From positions 1,342,501-1,406,500 of the forward strand of contig NZ_CP034791.1 in the NCBI RefSeq assembly GCF_003999255.1: DNA of 64,000 bases. The letters run 5' to 3'. Source of the DNA: Caldicellulosiruptor changbaiensis. GTDB lineage: Bacteria > Bacillota > Thermoanaerobacteria > Caldicellulosiruptorales > Caldicellulosiruptoraceae. The notes under the pieces were generated by a model. That model was given only the letters and a program-made list of their open reading frames with translations, searched no databases and was not told the DNA's origin. The position numbers and the translations under genes are program-made. This document shows, piece by piece, positions 19,377 through 27,779 of the stretch. Each line of letters begins with the position of its first letter. Within the stretch, counting starts at the first letter, position 1.

Positions 19377-20150
19377 ATGGAATACAAAGCTGATATAGGT
19401 GTATTTGGCGGTTCAGGTTTTTACTCGCTTGAGGATGGTGTTGAGGAGATAGAACTCGAAACCCCTTATGGAAAGCCAAGTGACAAGATTTCACTGATAG
19501 AGATTGCAGGCAAGAAGGTTGCTTTTCTACCACGCCATGGCAAGAATCATCAGTATCCTCCTCATCTAATTCCTTACAGGGCAAACTTATACGCAATGAA
19601 GATGCTCGGTGTTAAAAAGATAATTGGACCAACAGCCTCAGGAAGTTTGAAGCCTGAGATAAAACCTGGCGACTTTGTTGTGTGTGACCAGTTTGTAGAC
19701 AGGACATGGGGAAGAAAAGACACATTTTTTGAAGGACCTGAAGTAAGACACATATCTGCTGCAAAGCCTTACTGTGAATACCTGCGAAAGATTGCGATCG
19801 AGTCTGCAAAAGAGCTCGGAATTACCGTGCATGAAAAGGGAACAGTTGTTGTAATTCAAGGTCCGAGATTTTCCACAACTGCTGAGAGCAGATGGTTTTC
19901 AAGCATGGGCTGGGATGTTATCAATATGACACAGTATCCTGAAGTAATTCTTGCAAAGGAGCTTGGGATTTGCTATGTCAACATCTCGTTAATTACTGAT
20001 TATGATGCGGGTCTTGAAGGTAGAGATGATATAAAGCCTGTGACTGAAGAAGAAGTTTACAGAGTCTTTAGAGAAAACAATGACAAGGTAAAAAAACTTA
20101 TTTACAAGATGATTGAAAAGATTGATGTAGACTATATTTGTGAGGAGTAA
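19377..20150 (+). CDS. mtnP: S-methyl-5'-thioadenosine phosphorylase
   Basis: Splits methylthioadenosine, the by-product of polyamine synthesis and other SAM reactions, into adenine and methylthioribose-1-phosphate. The 257 residues carry the purine nucleoside phosphorylase family features GVFGGSGFY near the N-terminus, LPRHGKNHQYPPHLIPYRAN and the substrate loop QGPRFSTTAESRWF. The start is ATG 19377 with GGAGGGA at 19364-19370. It is directly followed by mtnA. Specificity for MTA rather than MTI or inosine is inferred from the neighbour. Confidence 0.9.
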   Translation: MEYKADIGVFGGSGFYSLEDGVEEIELETPYGKPSDKISLIEIAGKKVAFLPRHGKNHQYPPHLIPYRANLYAMKMLGVKKIIGPTASGSLKPEIKPGDFVVCDQFVDRTWGRKDTFFEGPEVRHISAAKPYCEYLRKIAIESAKELGITVHEKGTVVVIQGPRFSTTAESRWFSSMGWDVINMTQYPEVILAKELGICYVNISLITDYDAGLEGRDDIKPVTEEEVYRVFRENNDKVKKLIYKMIEKIDVDYICEE

Positions 20151-20157
20151 GAAGAAA

Positions 20158-21186
20158 ATGAAACACTTTGAGTTTGAAAATGATAAGCTCATTGTGCTCG
20201 ACCAGAGAAAGCTGCCATTTGAAAAAGAGTATTTTGTTTGTAGCACATATCAGGATGCATATGTAGCAATAAAGGATATGATTATAAGAGGGGCACCGCT
20301 TATTGGAATTGTTGCTGCATATGGAGTTGTTTTAGGCTTTAAGGAGATAATTGAAAAGAACATGGAGTCCACTAAAATTTATGAGATTATAAACTATCTT
20401 GCGAGCTCAAGACCCACTGCTGTGAACCTTTTCTGGGCACTTGAGAGGATGAAAAAGGTTTTTGAAAAGGCAAGAAATCTTTCTCAAAGTCAAATTTATA
20501 GTGTGCTGCTGGATGAGGCAAGGAAAATAGAAGATGAAGACAAAAGTATCAATAAAAAGATTGGTGAGCATGGAAATACACTTATAAAAGAAGGTGCAAA
20601 TATCCTTACTCACTGTAATGCAGGGGCTTTAGCAACAGGCGGGTATGGAACTGCACTTGGTGTCATCCGTGAAGCTCACTTTACCGGCAAGAATATTCAT
20701 GTTTATGTAGATGAAACCAGGCCGTATCTTCAGGGGGCAAGGCTCACAGCTTTTGAGCTTTCTGAAGATGGTATTCCCAACACAGTTATCTGTGACAACA
20801 TGGCAGGTTATCTTATGAAACTTGGAAAAATTGATTGTGTTATAGTAGGGGCTGACAGAATCGCTTTAAACGGAGATACAGCAAACAAGATTGGAACTTA
20901 CTCTCTTTCTGTTTTGGCAAAGCACCATGGCATTCCTTTTTACATTGCAGCACCAGTATCAACCATTGATTTCAATATAAAATCAGGCTCAGAAATTCCT
21001 ATTGAAGAGAGAAGCGAAGATGAGATAAGATTTTTCAATGGTAAAAAGATTGTTCCGGATGAATCGAAGGTTTTTAATCCTGCATTTGATGTGACGCCGG
21101 CTGAGAACATAACTGCCATAATTACAGATAAGGGTATTATTTTTCCACCGTTTGAGGAGAATATCTCAAAACTCAAAGAAAAGTGA
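20158..21186 (+). CDS. mtnA: Methylthioribose-1-phosphate isomerase
   Basis: Isomerises methylthioribose-1-phosphate to methylthioribulose-1-phosphate. The 342-residue eIF2B-like protein has the catalytic Cys in LTHCNAGALATGGYGTALG and the catalytic Asp in VIVGADRIALNGD. The start is ATG 20158 with GAGGAG at 20142-20147, which overlaps the end of mtnP. Later methionine-salvage genes are not in this window, so the pathway either continues elsewhere or ends in a shunt. Confidence 0.93.
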   Translation: MKHFEFENDKLIVLDQRKLPFEKEYFVCSTYQDAYVAIKDMIIRGAPLIGIVAAYGVVLGFKEIIEKNMESTKIYEIINYLASSRPTAVNLFWALERMKKVFEKARNLSQSQIYSVLLDEARKIEDEDKSINKKIGEHGNTLIKEGANILTHCNAGALATGGYGTALGVIREAHFTGKNIHVYVDETRPYLQGARLTAFELSEDGIPNTVICDNMAGYLMKLGKIDCVIVGADRIALNGDTANKIGTYSLSVLAKHHGIPFYIAAPVSTIDFNIKSGSEIPIEERSEDEIRFFNGKKIVPDESKVFNPAFDVTPAENITAIITDKGIIFPPFEENISKLKEK

Positions 21187-21194
21187 GTTGTCAA

Positions 21195-21228
21195 AAACGG
21201 GGTATTGTAAGAATTGAGTACCCCGTTT
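21195..21228 (+). terminator. Intrinsic terminator after mtnA
   Basis: AAACGGGGTA and TACCCCGTTT form a 10-bp stem with a 14-nt loop, followed by ATTTTTTG. Confidence 0.8.
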
Positions 21229-21283
21229 ATTTTTTGTAGTTATAAAGAATTAGCACTTGAAATAATGTTCTTGCTTTTTTGCT

Positions 21284-21317
21284 TACAATTGCATTTCATC
21301 TACATATGTAGTATAAT
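21284..21317 (+). promoter_or_regulatory. Promoter with two BlaI-type operators
   Basis: -35 TTGCAT (21289-21294) and -10 TATAAT (21312-21317) are 17 nt apart. TACATATGTA at 21301-21310 is a perfect palindrome matching the core of known BlaI operators. A half-matching TACAATTGCA lies at 21284-21293, 17 bp upstream. The promoter at 35126-35159 has the same two-site geometry. Control by the local BlaI proteins is inferred. Confidence 0.7.
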
Positions 21318-21376
21318 ATTTATAAACTAAGTTTTCGAGGAACTAATATAAAGTAAAATTAAGGGGGATTAACCAA

Positions 21377-22003
21377 ATGCAAAAAATATTTCGTAATTCA
21401 ATGGTAATATTTTCTTTAATTCTCATTGGATCATTGGTATTGTTAAGTATTAGTTCAAAAATCTCTCACATTAAGGCTGACACAATCTTAAATAAGCATA
21501 AGCCAGAAGACAATAGCTCCGAGAGAATTCATATTATAAAAAACAAGAAGAAATTTATAGCAGATATCATCTCAGTTTTACCCGTTGTTGAAGAAAAGAA
21601 TATAAACAACTCAACTGTGGACAGCAACATAAGTAAAGTAAAAGCAGAAAGGCAAGTACATTATAAAATTATTAAAGCTGTGTTAAATGAAGCCAATCAC
21701 AAAAGCATCCTTGGCCTTGCTTCAAACAAAGATATATATTCATTTGTATCTGAGAAAGTCCTAAAAATACTCTTTCCCAAACCTACACAAGATACTTATA
21801 CCTGTTACTATAAGGTAGAACCTGCTGACCCCAAGCAAACCGTTATTTGGTACAAAAAAGGATATTTTTATTTTGTGTACTGCTTCACAGACTCTTACAC
21901 CATAAATCCAGCTGACCCTTATGGTGATATTAAAAAAATGGTTCTCTTGGTTGAGAAAATTAAAAACAAATGGATCATAAGCGATTTTTCAAGCAATAAC
22001 TGA
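21377..22003 (+). CDS. Exported protein of unknown function
   Basis: I do not recognise this 208-residue protein. The N-terminus has a clear signal or anchor (FRNSMVIFSLILIGSLVLLSI, about residues 5-25) followed by a polar, lysine-rich linker. The C-terminal half contains a Tyr/Phe-rich stretch (TCYYKVEPADPK, YFYFVYCF) and ends WIISDFSSNN. The layout suggests a secreted small sensor or NTF2-like fold, but that is a guess. It is transcribed alone from the operator-bearing promoter at 21284-21317. The ribosome binding site is AAGGGGG. Confidence 0.7.
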   Translation: MQKIFRNSMVIFSLILIGSLVLLSISSKISHIKADTILNKHKPEDNSSERIHIIKNKKKFIADIISVLPVVEEKNINNSTVDSNISKVKAERQVHYKIIKAVLNEANHKSILGLASNKDIYSFVSEKVLKILFPKPTQDTYTCYYKVEPADPKQTVIWYKKGYFYFVYCFTDSYTINPADPYGDIKKMVLLVEKIKNKWIISDFSSNN

Positions 22004-22149
22004 TAAACAGTCCCTATAAAATATAATATGGACACAAATTCTATTTTTACTATAATAGATAGTTTTTTGCTGTAGTCTGGTGGCTCAATCCCTTTTTACA
22101 CAATTATAAAGACTCAACTTTTTCTCATTTTAATTACACTCAAAAAACA

Positions 22150-22300
22150 AACAAGAATCTTAGAATTTTTGCACTGAATCACCACTTTTTTGTATTTGTG
22201 ATTATAAATCTTCGTCTATGATAGCCAACTTTCCGTATAATCTTACAATACGTTGAATTTAAAATAGATTTTATCTGACTTATTTAAAACTTGTTTTAAA
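22150..22300 (-). pseudogene. Remnant of a WG-repeat gene
   Basis: This stretch in the 328-bp gap between 22003 and 22332 matches two separate parts of the SLH/WG gene at 29972-31744. The part near 22155-22210 matches about 30207-30260, and the part near 22212-22290 matches about 30806-30885. The fused pieces imply an internal deletion of roughly 550 bp at a short ATCTTCGTCT-like junction. No long reading frame remains. The rest of the gap shows nothing I recognise. Confidence 0.7.
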
Positions 22301-22331
22301 GAGGAAATTTGGTGATTGTTGTTTGTCAGCT

Positions 22332-23537
22332 CTAATATATTCGAATAGTATCATAACTCACCAAATTTCCCCTAACTTTAAATAACTGAACTACTCTTTT
22401 GCTTTTTAGCTTGTAAATTGAACACCCTTCTCCACTTGAAAAGTATCCGCCTTTATCAGTAAAGTATATTCCATCTAAACCAATAACAGGCCAGTAGGCA
22501 TTTATATTTTTTGGAATTCCGCTAATATATTCTAAACTTCCATTTTTAATATTTAATAGCACTAATTTTGCTCTAAAAGGGTCTCTAATATTTGAATAGT
22601 CACCAAATTCTTTATATCCCGGATTTCCCTGTGAGAAAATAAATTTATCTTCTGAGAAAGAACTTACAGGCGGAGAGCACAATCCAGTGTTTCTTGTAAA
22701 TTCTACAGGTTTTCCTGTTGATATGTCAGTCACAGAAACCCAGATATATGATGGATCAGCAGGAGTTGAAGTACTGATTGCAACATATCTGCTATCCCTG
22801 CTCCATGCAATAGAGTAAATAATTCTGTAAACATTATTAATTGGCATATCTCCAAATCTTTCGGAAAGTAGCTTCTTCTTGCTGTTTTTGTTCAAGTCAA
22901 TTACAACCAGCGATGTGGCAGCATCATTTTCTTTGTTATCCCTCTCACCACAGGCAATATATCTTCCGTTTGGTGAAAGAACTGGCCAGCAAAATGAACC
23001 TCTTGCAACTTGTTTTAGTGAAAAAGTATATATTTTGTTTTTTGGAACATACTCTGATTTCAAAAGATACAACCTTTTTTCAGTGGCAATAACAAACTCA
23101 CCTGTTTGTTTATTAGCACTGATATATTTTATCATTTCTGGCATTCGGTTTCGATAAACTTCTTTTTTAGTTTTGTAATCAACTAAAATTAACTCTTTCA
23201 AATCCTCACCACAATAAGCTACCTGATTTTTTCCCCATGCAAATAAGCGTACAGGAAAATAATCTAAACCTTTTATTTTATTGCGGCTCATTTTGACTTT
23301 GAAGATCAAATCCTCTTTACCACTGCTATACCATATTTTGCCATAAAATAAAGCAAAAAAATCATAATTTTCTATTTTATCAAACCTTTCAATATAGCCT
23401 ATCTGTTCTGAAGCATTTCTTATTAGAGCATTTATAACAAAAAAAATCATGCCTATAATTATTAAGCATATAGAGACATATACAAAGATATTAAACTTTA
23501 CGCTTTTTTTACCACACATATTTAATTTTTCTTTCAT
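22332..23537 (-). CDS. Membrane-anchored TolB/WD-like beta-propeller protein
   Basis: The 401-residue protein has one N-terminal membrane span (FNIFVYVSICLIIIGMIFFV, about residues 15-34) and an outside domain with repeated TolB-like units: FCWPVLSPNGRYIACGE, SIAWSRDSRYVAIST and LNIKNGSLEYISG. Such beta-propellers usually bind other proteins or glycans. It is the third gene of the minus-strand operon starting at 25302, 36 nt after the NlpC/P60-like gene. It is a similar type to the disrupted gene at 39474-41726. Confidence 0.72.
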   Translation of the reverse strand: MKEKLNMCGKKSVKFNIFVYVSICLIIIGMIFFVINALIRNASEQIGYIERFDKIENYDFFALFYGKIWYSSGKEDLIFKVKMSRNKIKGLDYFPVRLFAWGKNQVAYCGEDLKELILVDYKTKKEVYRNRMPEMIKYISANKQTGEFVIATEKRLYLLKSEYVPKNKIYTFSLKQVARGSFCWPVLSPNGRYIACGERDNKENDAATSLVVIDLNKNSKKKLLSERFGDMPINNVYRIIYSIAWSRDSRYVAISTSTPADPSYIWVSVTDISTGKPVEFTRNTGLCSPPVSSFSEDKFIFSQGNPGYKEFGDYSNIRDPFRAKLVLLNIKNGSLEYISGIPKNINAYWPVIGLDGIYFTDKGGYFSSGEGCSIYKLKSKRVVQLFKVRGNLVSYDTIRIY

Positions 23538-23573
23538 GAATTTTCCTCCAAGAATACTATCATCAATTTTAAA

Positions 23574-24263
23574 TTAATAGGGTGAATATGCTTGATAACC
23601 ATTACTAACTAACTCATTAAACGTATATCCCATAGATATAACTCTATCAGTATAGTTGCCATTAACTATCGATATAGTACTTTCATAAACCACAAATTGA
23701 CCAGATGAATTTGACGTGTAGAATAATCTAACATGCCCAGATCCACTACTGTTTTTTAATAAAATATCACCTTGTTGTAATTCATAATAACTATTTAATT
23801 GTCTAGCTATTTTGGGGAATTCTGAAGTATGATAATGCCTTGATAACCCCCAACATCTGCATACAAATCCAGAACAGTCAACACCCGTTGTTCCACCTAT
23901 ATAACCGGGTGCGTTTGTATTAACATTTCCAGCTGCATATCCTTGTTGAATTTCATTGTCAAAACCAGATAATGAACTAAAACCGCCCCAGCAATAAGGA
24001 ACTTGATAATAATTTGTATTATAATTAGTTATAAAGCGAGGTCTTTGCCAATATTGTCGATTGCTTGCACTCAAATTAGAACCATCATAATTTACTTTGC
24101 TGCAGTACCACTGGTGCCATTGATAGCTCTGTGCTGTTGAAATCATTTGAGACCTTGGTACTGTTACAACAGAAGAAGTAATTTTTATATCTCCATCAAT
24201 TGTAGCTGGGCTTTTCGCATGTTCATTTAAATTTCCTCTTGACGAATTTTTTAAAATTATCAT
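23574..24263 (-). CDS. NlpC/P60-like cysteine peptidase
   Basis: The 229-residue frame has a papain-like catalytic set: Cys130 in GVDCSGFVCRCWG, His177 in SGSGHVRLFY and Glu194 in VVYEST. Proteins of this type cut peptidoglycan peptides. There is no signal peptide, although substrate and neighbours are extracellular. It overlaps the upstream propeller frame by 41 nt in the +1 frame. An ATG at 24263 has AGAAGGA as a possible ribosome binding site. The natural product may therefore be a single propeller-peptidase protein broken by a frameshift near the run TTTTAAAAAATTC, or two coupled genes. Confidence 0.7.
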   Translation of the reverse strand: MIILKNSSRGNLNEHAKSPATIDGDIKITSSVVTVPRSQMISTAQSYQWHQWYCSKVNYDGSNLSASNRQYWQRPRFITNYNTNYYQVPYCWGGFSSLSGFDNEIQQGYAAGNVNTNAPGYIGGTTGVDCSGFVCRCWGLSRHYHTSEFPKIARQLNSYYELQQGDILLKNSSGSGHVRLFYTSNSSGQFVVYESTISIVNGNYTDRVISMGYTFNELVSNGYQAYSPY

Positions 24264-25302
24264 GATTTCCTTCTAATTCTTTTATGAATTCATCAGCTGA
24301 CTGCCAATAAGCTACTTTAAGTACATAGACATTTTCTTGAGATGGTATCAAAACATAAACATCATTGCCTTCTATTAGAAAGCCTTTTTTAGGAATAACA
24401 TTGTAAACATCTAAAGGTATTTTAATGGCTCTATCTATCTCCCCAGTTTTTTTATCATAACCTACAATCGCATAGCTTTTGCCATCTTCTAATTTCCAAT
24501 ATACTATGTTGCCAATTGTTCCCATATAACCATTTGTTCCTAATTGATACTGTGAAGGAAAAGCAACAGTCACAACCTCTCCATTTGGTGTTATAACCTG
24601 ACCACCTAAACGTTTCATACCTTGAATATTGAGTTTCCAAATAGCTTTGTCACGTGCAAAAGAGCCTTTTTTCTCTTCAACAACTGTAGCACTCTCTGGT
24701 TTTCCTGCATCCAAGTTATTTGTCTTGTCTGTTCCATTCCTAAATTTCAATGTTCTTGTTTCTTTCAAATCTGCATATACAACATATGGTCCATTTTCGT
24801 CAGAACCAAAACCTGAAATTGTTATACAACTACCTCTTTGCTGTGTATCTGGCAAGCTACTAATTCTAATTTTGCCACTTGTTATCGTTACAAGACAGTT
24901 TCCATTATAACTTCCACCCAATAAATATAAATTTCCTTTCTCATCAACTGATATATCCGACACCCATATTATAATTTCAGGAAGTTTTACTTCTTCAATA
25001 TATTCACCGGAAATCCTGTTGTAAATTAAAACTCTGTGATGCGCATTATCAACAATATACACTTTATCACCTTTAACATCAAAAGCATCTGGTCCCCCTG
25101 TTCCAGTCATATCTGAAACATATTCAATCCCTTTTTCAGACACAGGAATACTAACAACTTTTTCAAAGTTTGAAAACCATAGTTTGTCTTTTTCTTCTCC
25201 ACTTCCAAGTGCTTTGCTTTTGACAGTTGAAAAGGATAAAATCGATAATAGAACCAGACTGCAAACTGTCAAATAAGTTATTATTTTTTTGAAATTTTTC
25301 AT
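24223..25302 (-). CDS. Secreted NHL-like beta-propeller protein
   Basis: The 359-residue protein has a signal peptide (KKIITYLTVCSLVLLSILSF, then a cleavage-like SKALG). Repeats of NHL/propeller type follow: GGPDAFDVKGDKVYIVDNAH, VSDISVDEKGNLYLLGG and QVITPNGEVVTVAF. It is the first gene of a three-gene operon with a BlaI-type operator just after its promoter. Its C-terminus runs into the NlpC/P60-like frame, and the two were plausibly one protein. Function unknown; probably a cell-surface binding module. Confidence 0.75.
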   Translation of the reverse strand: MKNFKKIITYLTVCSLVLLSILSFSTVKSKALGSGEEKDKLWFSNFEKVVSIPVSEKGIEYVSDMTGTGGPDAFDVKGDKVYIVDNAHHRVLIYNRISGEYIEEVKLPEIIIWVSDISVDEKGNLYLLGGSYNGNCLVTITSGKIRISSLPDTQQRGSCITISGFGSDENGPYVVYADLKETRTLKFRNGTDKTNNLDAGKPESATVVEEKKGSFARDKAIWKLNIQGMKRLGGQVITPNGEVVTVAFPSQYQLGTNGYMGTIGNIVYWKLEDGKSYAIVGYDKKTGEIDRAIKIPLDVYNVIPKKGFLIEGNDVYVLIPSQENVYVLKVAYWQSADEFIKELEGNHDNFKKFVKRKFK

Positions 25303-25461
25303 AGTAAATGCCCTCCTTTATTTTTATTTGCACACCCTCTCAAGCGCTCAAGAAGGTTAAAGCCTATGTTATTTGAAACAATCAAAAATTTCAAAGTCTT
25401 CAACTTTAACTCCTAATGGCAAGAATGTTTTTTACTCATATTTATATAATTGATATTATTT

Positions 25462-25511
25462 TACATTTGTAGTCACACCTATATTATACATCTGAAAAAT
25501 TGACTTGTAAA
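25462..25511 (-). promoter_or_regulatory. Promoter with BlaI-type operator
   Basis: Minus-strand -35 TTTACA (25506-25511) and -10 TATAAT (25483-25488) have 17-nt spacing. TACAAATGTA (25462-25471) lies just downstream of the -10, over the expected transcription start. It fits TACA-N2-TGTA. The promoter serves the propeller/NlpC/TolB-like operon. The rest of the 370-bp gap 25303-25672 is AT-rich, and I see no gene in it. Confidence 0.68.
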
Positions 25512-25672
25512 GAAGTTTTAAAATATTTTTCAGATCATTTAATTTGTAAAGCTATATATATATAAAACCTCATATATAATCCTTTAGTTTGATTTTTTTT
25601 AAACATGAAACAAACTTTAAAAAGCATCCTTGAATATATTTTAAACTTTGGTAATTAATCTAAAAGTAAGAG

Positions 25673-26305
25673 TTATTTCAATTTAAACCCAACTACTTTA
25701 CACTCATAACAGTCATAACCTATATCTTCGTATCTATTTACTATTTCTCCTTTTGCGTTATATAAGATTAAGTCTTTTAGCTTTTTATAACCGTCTACAA
25801 TAACAATATATCCCTTATCACCTTTTACATTTTCTATTAGTTTTGTCCCATTTTCAAATTCAAATACCATTTTAGTGTAATTAGTAGGCTTTCGTGCGCC
25901 TGTTGATGGTATCCATGTAGAGGTATTTAAGTTACAAAAATAAATGCTTTTTCCTTTATATTTAACTCGATTTACTCCAAATCCCATACTCATTGCTGGA
26001 TACCCAGCAGATGCATACCATAACGCTTTATTGTTTTCAACCAAACATAACAAATATTGGGGTGAATTATCGGTAGTCATATAAAATAAAAATAGATACC
26101 AATTATCATGTTTTTTATATTTAAGTACATTAAAATTCTTATTTTTAACCATATAAAAAGCATCTGACAATGCTGAAACAGCTATTTTTTGAGCTTTAGG
26201 GTATTCATCTTCTTTTTTTGTAAAATCCTTTCTTGTGCACCCGCTTATATTTAGCATCATTATTGTGAATAATAAAATATATGGAATAACTTTTTTTATC
26301 TTCAA
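25673..26305 (-). CDS. Lipoprotein of unknown function
   Basis: The 210-residue product starts with a lipoprotein signal peptide, IPYILLFTIMMLNISGC, with the lipobox cysteine at residue 23. The mature part has no motif I can name and ends in CYECKVVGFKLK. The start is TTG 26305 with GGGAGGCG as ribosome binding site. It follows the amidase gene in the same direction, 150 nt away, with a long inverted repeat in between. LspA, encoded at 17785-18243, would process it. Confidence 0.75.
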   Translation of the reverse strand: MKIKKVIPYILLFTIMMLNISGCTRKDFTKKEDEYPKAQKIAVSALSDAFYMVKNKNFNVLKYKKHDNWYLFLFYMTTDNSPQYLLCLVENNKALWYASAGYPAMSMGFGVNRVKYKGKSIYFCNLNTSTWIPSTGARKPTNYTKMVFEFENGTKLIENVKGDKGYIVIVDGYKKLKDLILYNAKGEIVNRYEDIGYDCYECKVVGFKLK

Positions 26306-26341
26306 TGTATTCGCCTCCCATTTTATAATTTCTTAATAAAA

Positions 26342-26412
26342 GCACACCTTCAGAAAAACATTAATAAACAGTGGAAAATATTCATAATCAAATTTCTATT
26401 CTGAAGGTGTGC
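26342..26412. repeat. Inverted repeat between amidase and lipoprotein genes
   Basis: GCACACCTTCAGAA (26342-26355) is repeated in reverse as TTCTGAAGGTGTGC (26399-26412), with a 43-nt spacer. It lacks a T-run directly after the stem in the minus direction. It could be an mRNA-stabilising or weak terminator structure. Confidence 0.55.
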
Positions 26413-26455
26413 AATCTTTGAAGATAGTGGGAAATAAGATTGTATCTATTACATT

Positions 26456-27619
26456 CTATTCTATTTCTCTAAAATAATACGGATTAAAATATCTTTTTGC
26501 ACCTGTGTACTCTTGATAATAACGATAGGTATTTGGTGTATGCTGAGCAAATTTCAAGGTAGTTTTATCTACAAGAATTACTGTATGCTCAAATCTTCCG
26601 TCATTAGAAAAATCAATTTGCATTATTCCTCCATTATCTAATGAATTTACACTGTCTACTACAACAACGCGTGGTCCAGGTGTATCAATGGACTTAAAGC
26701 TTGTCATATAAGTCCAGAAAGCTTCAACATTCTCCCAATTTTTTGAGCCTCCACCAGGACCGGCATACCACCCTTCTTCATATGAACCAGGAACCATCAT
26801 CACCTTATTTAATATATCATTCGTAGTATCATTTGCTCCAAATCCATACCATAAAACTTGAGATGCAAAGTTTGTGCAATCTCCTCCTCCAGCGGTTGCA
26901 TCATAAAACTTGGTATTACGGTTATATACGTATTTGTTTGCATATTCAACAGCCCTTGATGTACTATAATAATGATTTACTGCTGGCAAACTGAGAATTC
27001 CAACATTGCTTTTCAATTCAACATCACTGAAGTTTTTATATTCTTTTTCCAAATCAGGAGAAAATTCTTGATCAATCATTTCAGCTAATTCTTTCGGTTG
27101 AAATTCTCTTATTAATTTTTCTTTTGAAATTTCATAGAAACTTAGATCTTCATAATCATGTTCTGTAATTTTCCAGCCATCTTCCATTTTTATTAACTTA
27201 AATATATTTTCGCCACCACAAATAAAAGGTGGATATGCATTCTGTCCATCTAATTTTATTTCTAATATGACGCTTGCTTGATTACCGTTTATATCAATAG
27301 CTTTGTAATTGAACTCTAATGGAAATCGTTTCTCTTCGATGTAACAATACCCTTTTTGATAAATATACTTTCTTCTTGCTGTTAAATTTTTCAGAGCTAT
27401 TACTTTGTTTTGATTTTGTATTTTAGTCATATCAAGGTAAGGTGTTATATCCTTATATTCCATTTGTAAATATGCATCGTACTGAGTATTGTAAAAAGAT
27501 TTGATAATGTTTTTTATGTTATCTTCTTCAGAGTTTTTTAAAAAATATAAGTTTGCATAGGCAATGGAATTTGGCATTATTAGAATGAAGCATAATAAAA
27601 TCAATACAATTTTTCTCAT
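26456..27619 (-). CDS. Secreted amidase (Amidase_6 type) with a domain shared with the BlaR1-like sensors
   Basis: The 387-residue product has a signal peptide (residues 1-22). A domain at about residues 34-190 is very similar to residues 359-515 of the BlaR1-like proteins, for example KIQNQNKVIALK in both. The C-terminal putative amidase domain has YNRNTKFYDATAGGGDCTNF with catalytic Cys257 and a histidine at 345 (FEHTVILV). The Amidase_6 family is thought to act on cell-wall peptides; the substrate is inferred. It lies 160 nt downstream of blaR copy 1 with AGAAGGGGG as ribosome binding site, so it should be transcribed from the BlaI-controlled promoter. Confidence 0.85.
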   Translation of the reverse strand: MRKIVLILLCFILIMPNSIAYANLYFLKNSEEDNIKNIIKSFYNTQYDAYLQMEYKDITPYLDMTKIQNQNKVIALKNLTARRKYIYQKGYCYIEEKRFPLEFNYKAIDINGNQASVILEIKLDGQNAYPPFICGGENIFKLIKMEDGWKITEHDYEDLSFYEISKEKLIREFQPKELAEMIDQEFSPDLEKEYKNFSDVELKSNVGILSLPAVNHYYSTSRAVEYANKYVYNRNTKFYDATAGGGDCTNFASQVLWYGFGANDTTNDILNKVMMVPGSYEEGWYAGPGGGSKNWENVEAFWTYMTSFKSIDTPGPRVVVVDSVNSLDNGGIMQIDFSNDGRFEHTVILVDKTTLKFAQHTPNTYRYYQEYTGAKRYFNPYYFREIE

Positions 27620-27706
27620 TTAAAATATCCCCCTTCTTTTAGTTTCTATATGATTTTCAGATTAAATTAAATAATAAATTTTTTGAAACTATTATCTTCT
27701 GTTTAA

Positions 27707-27739
27707 TCAGGAACTATTGAAAATAAGAATGTACGACAT
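27707..27739 (-). other. Possible ten-codon reading frame downstream of blaR copy 1
   Basis: A strong GGAGGCG sits 7 nt before ATG. The frame encodes MSYILIFNSS and stops. The copy downstream of blaR copy 2 (32883-32915) encodes the same peptide with one silent change. It could be a leader peptide or only the remains of a start region. Confidence 0.3.
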
Positions 27740-27779
27740 AACTTTTCGCCTCCATTTTTAAATATCATCATGTAAGTTA

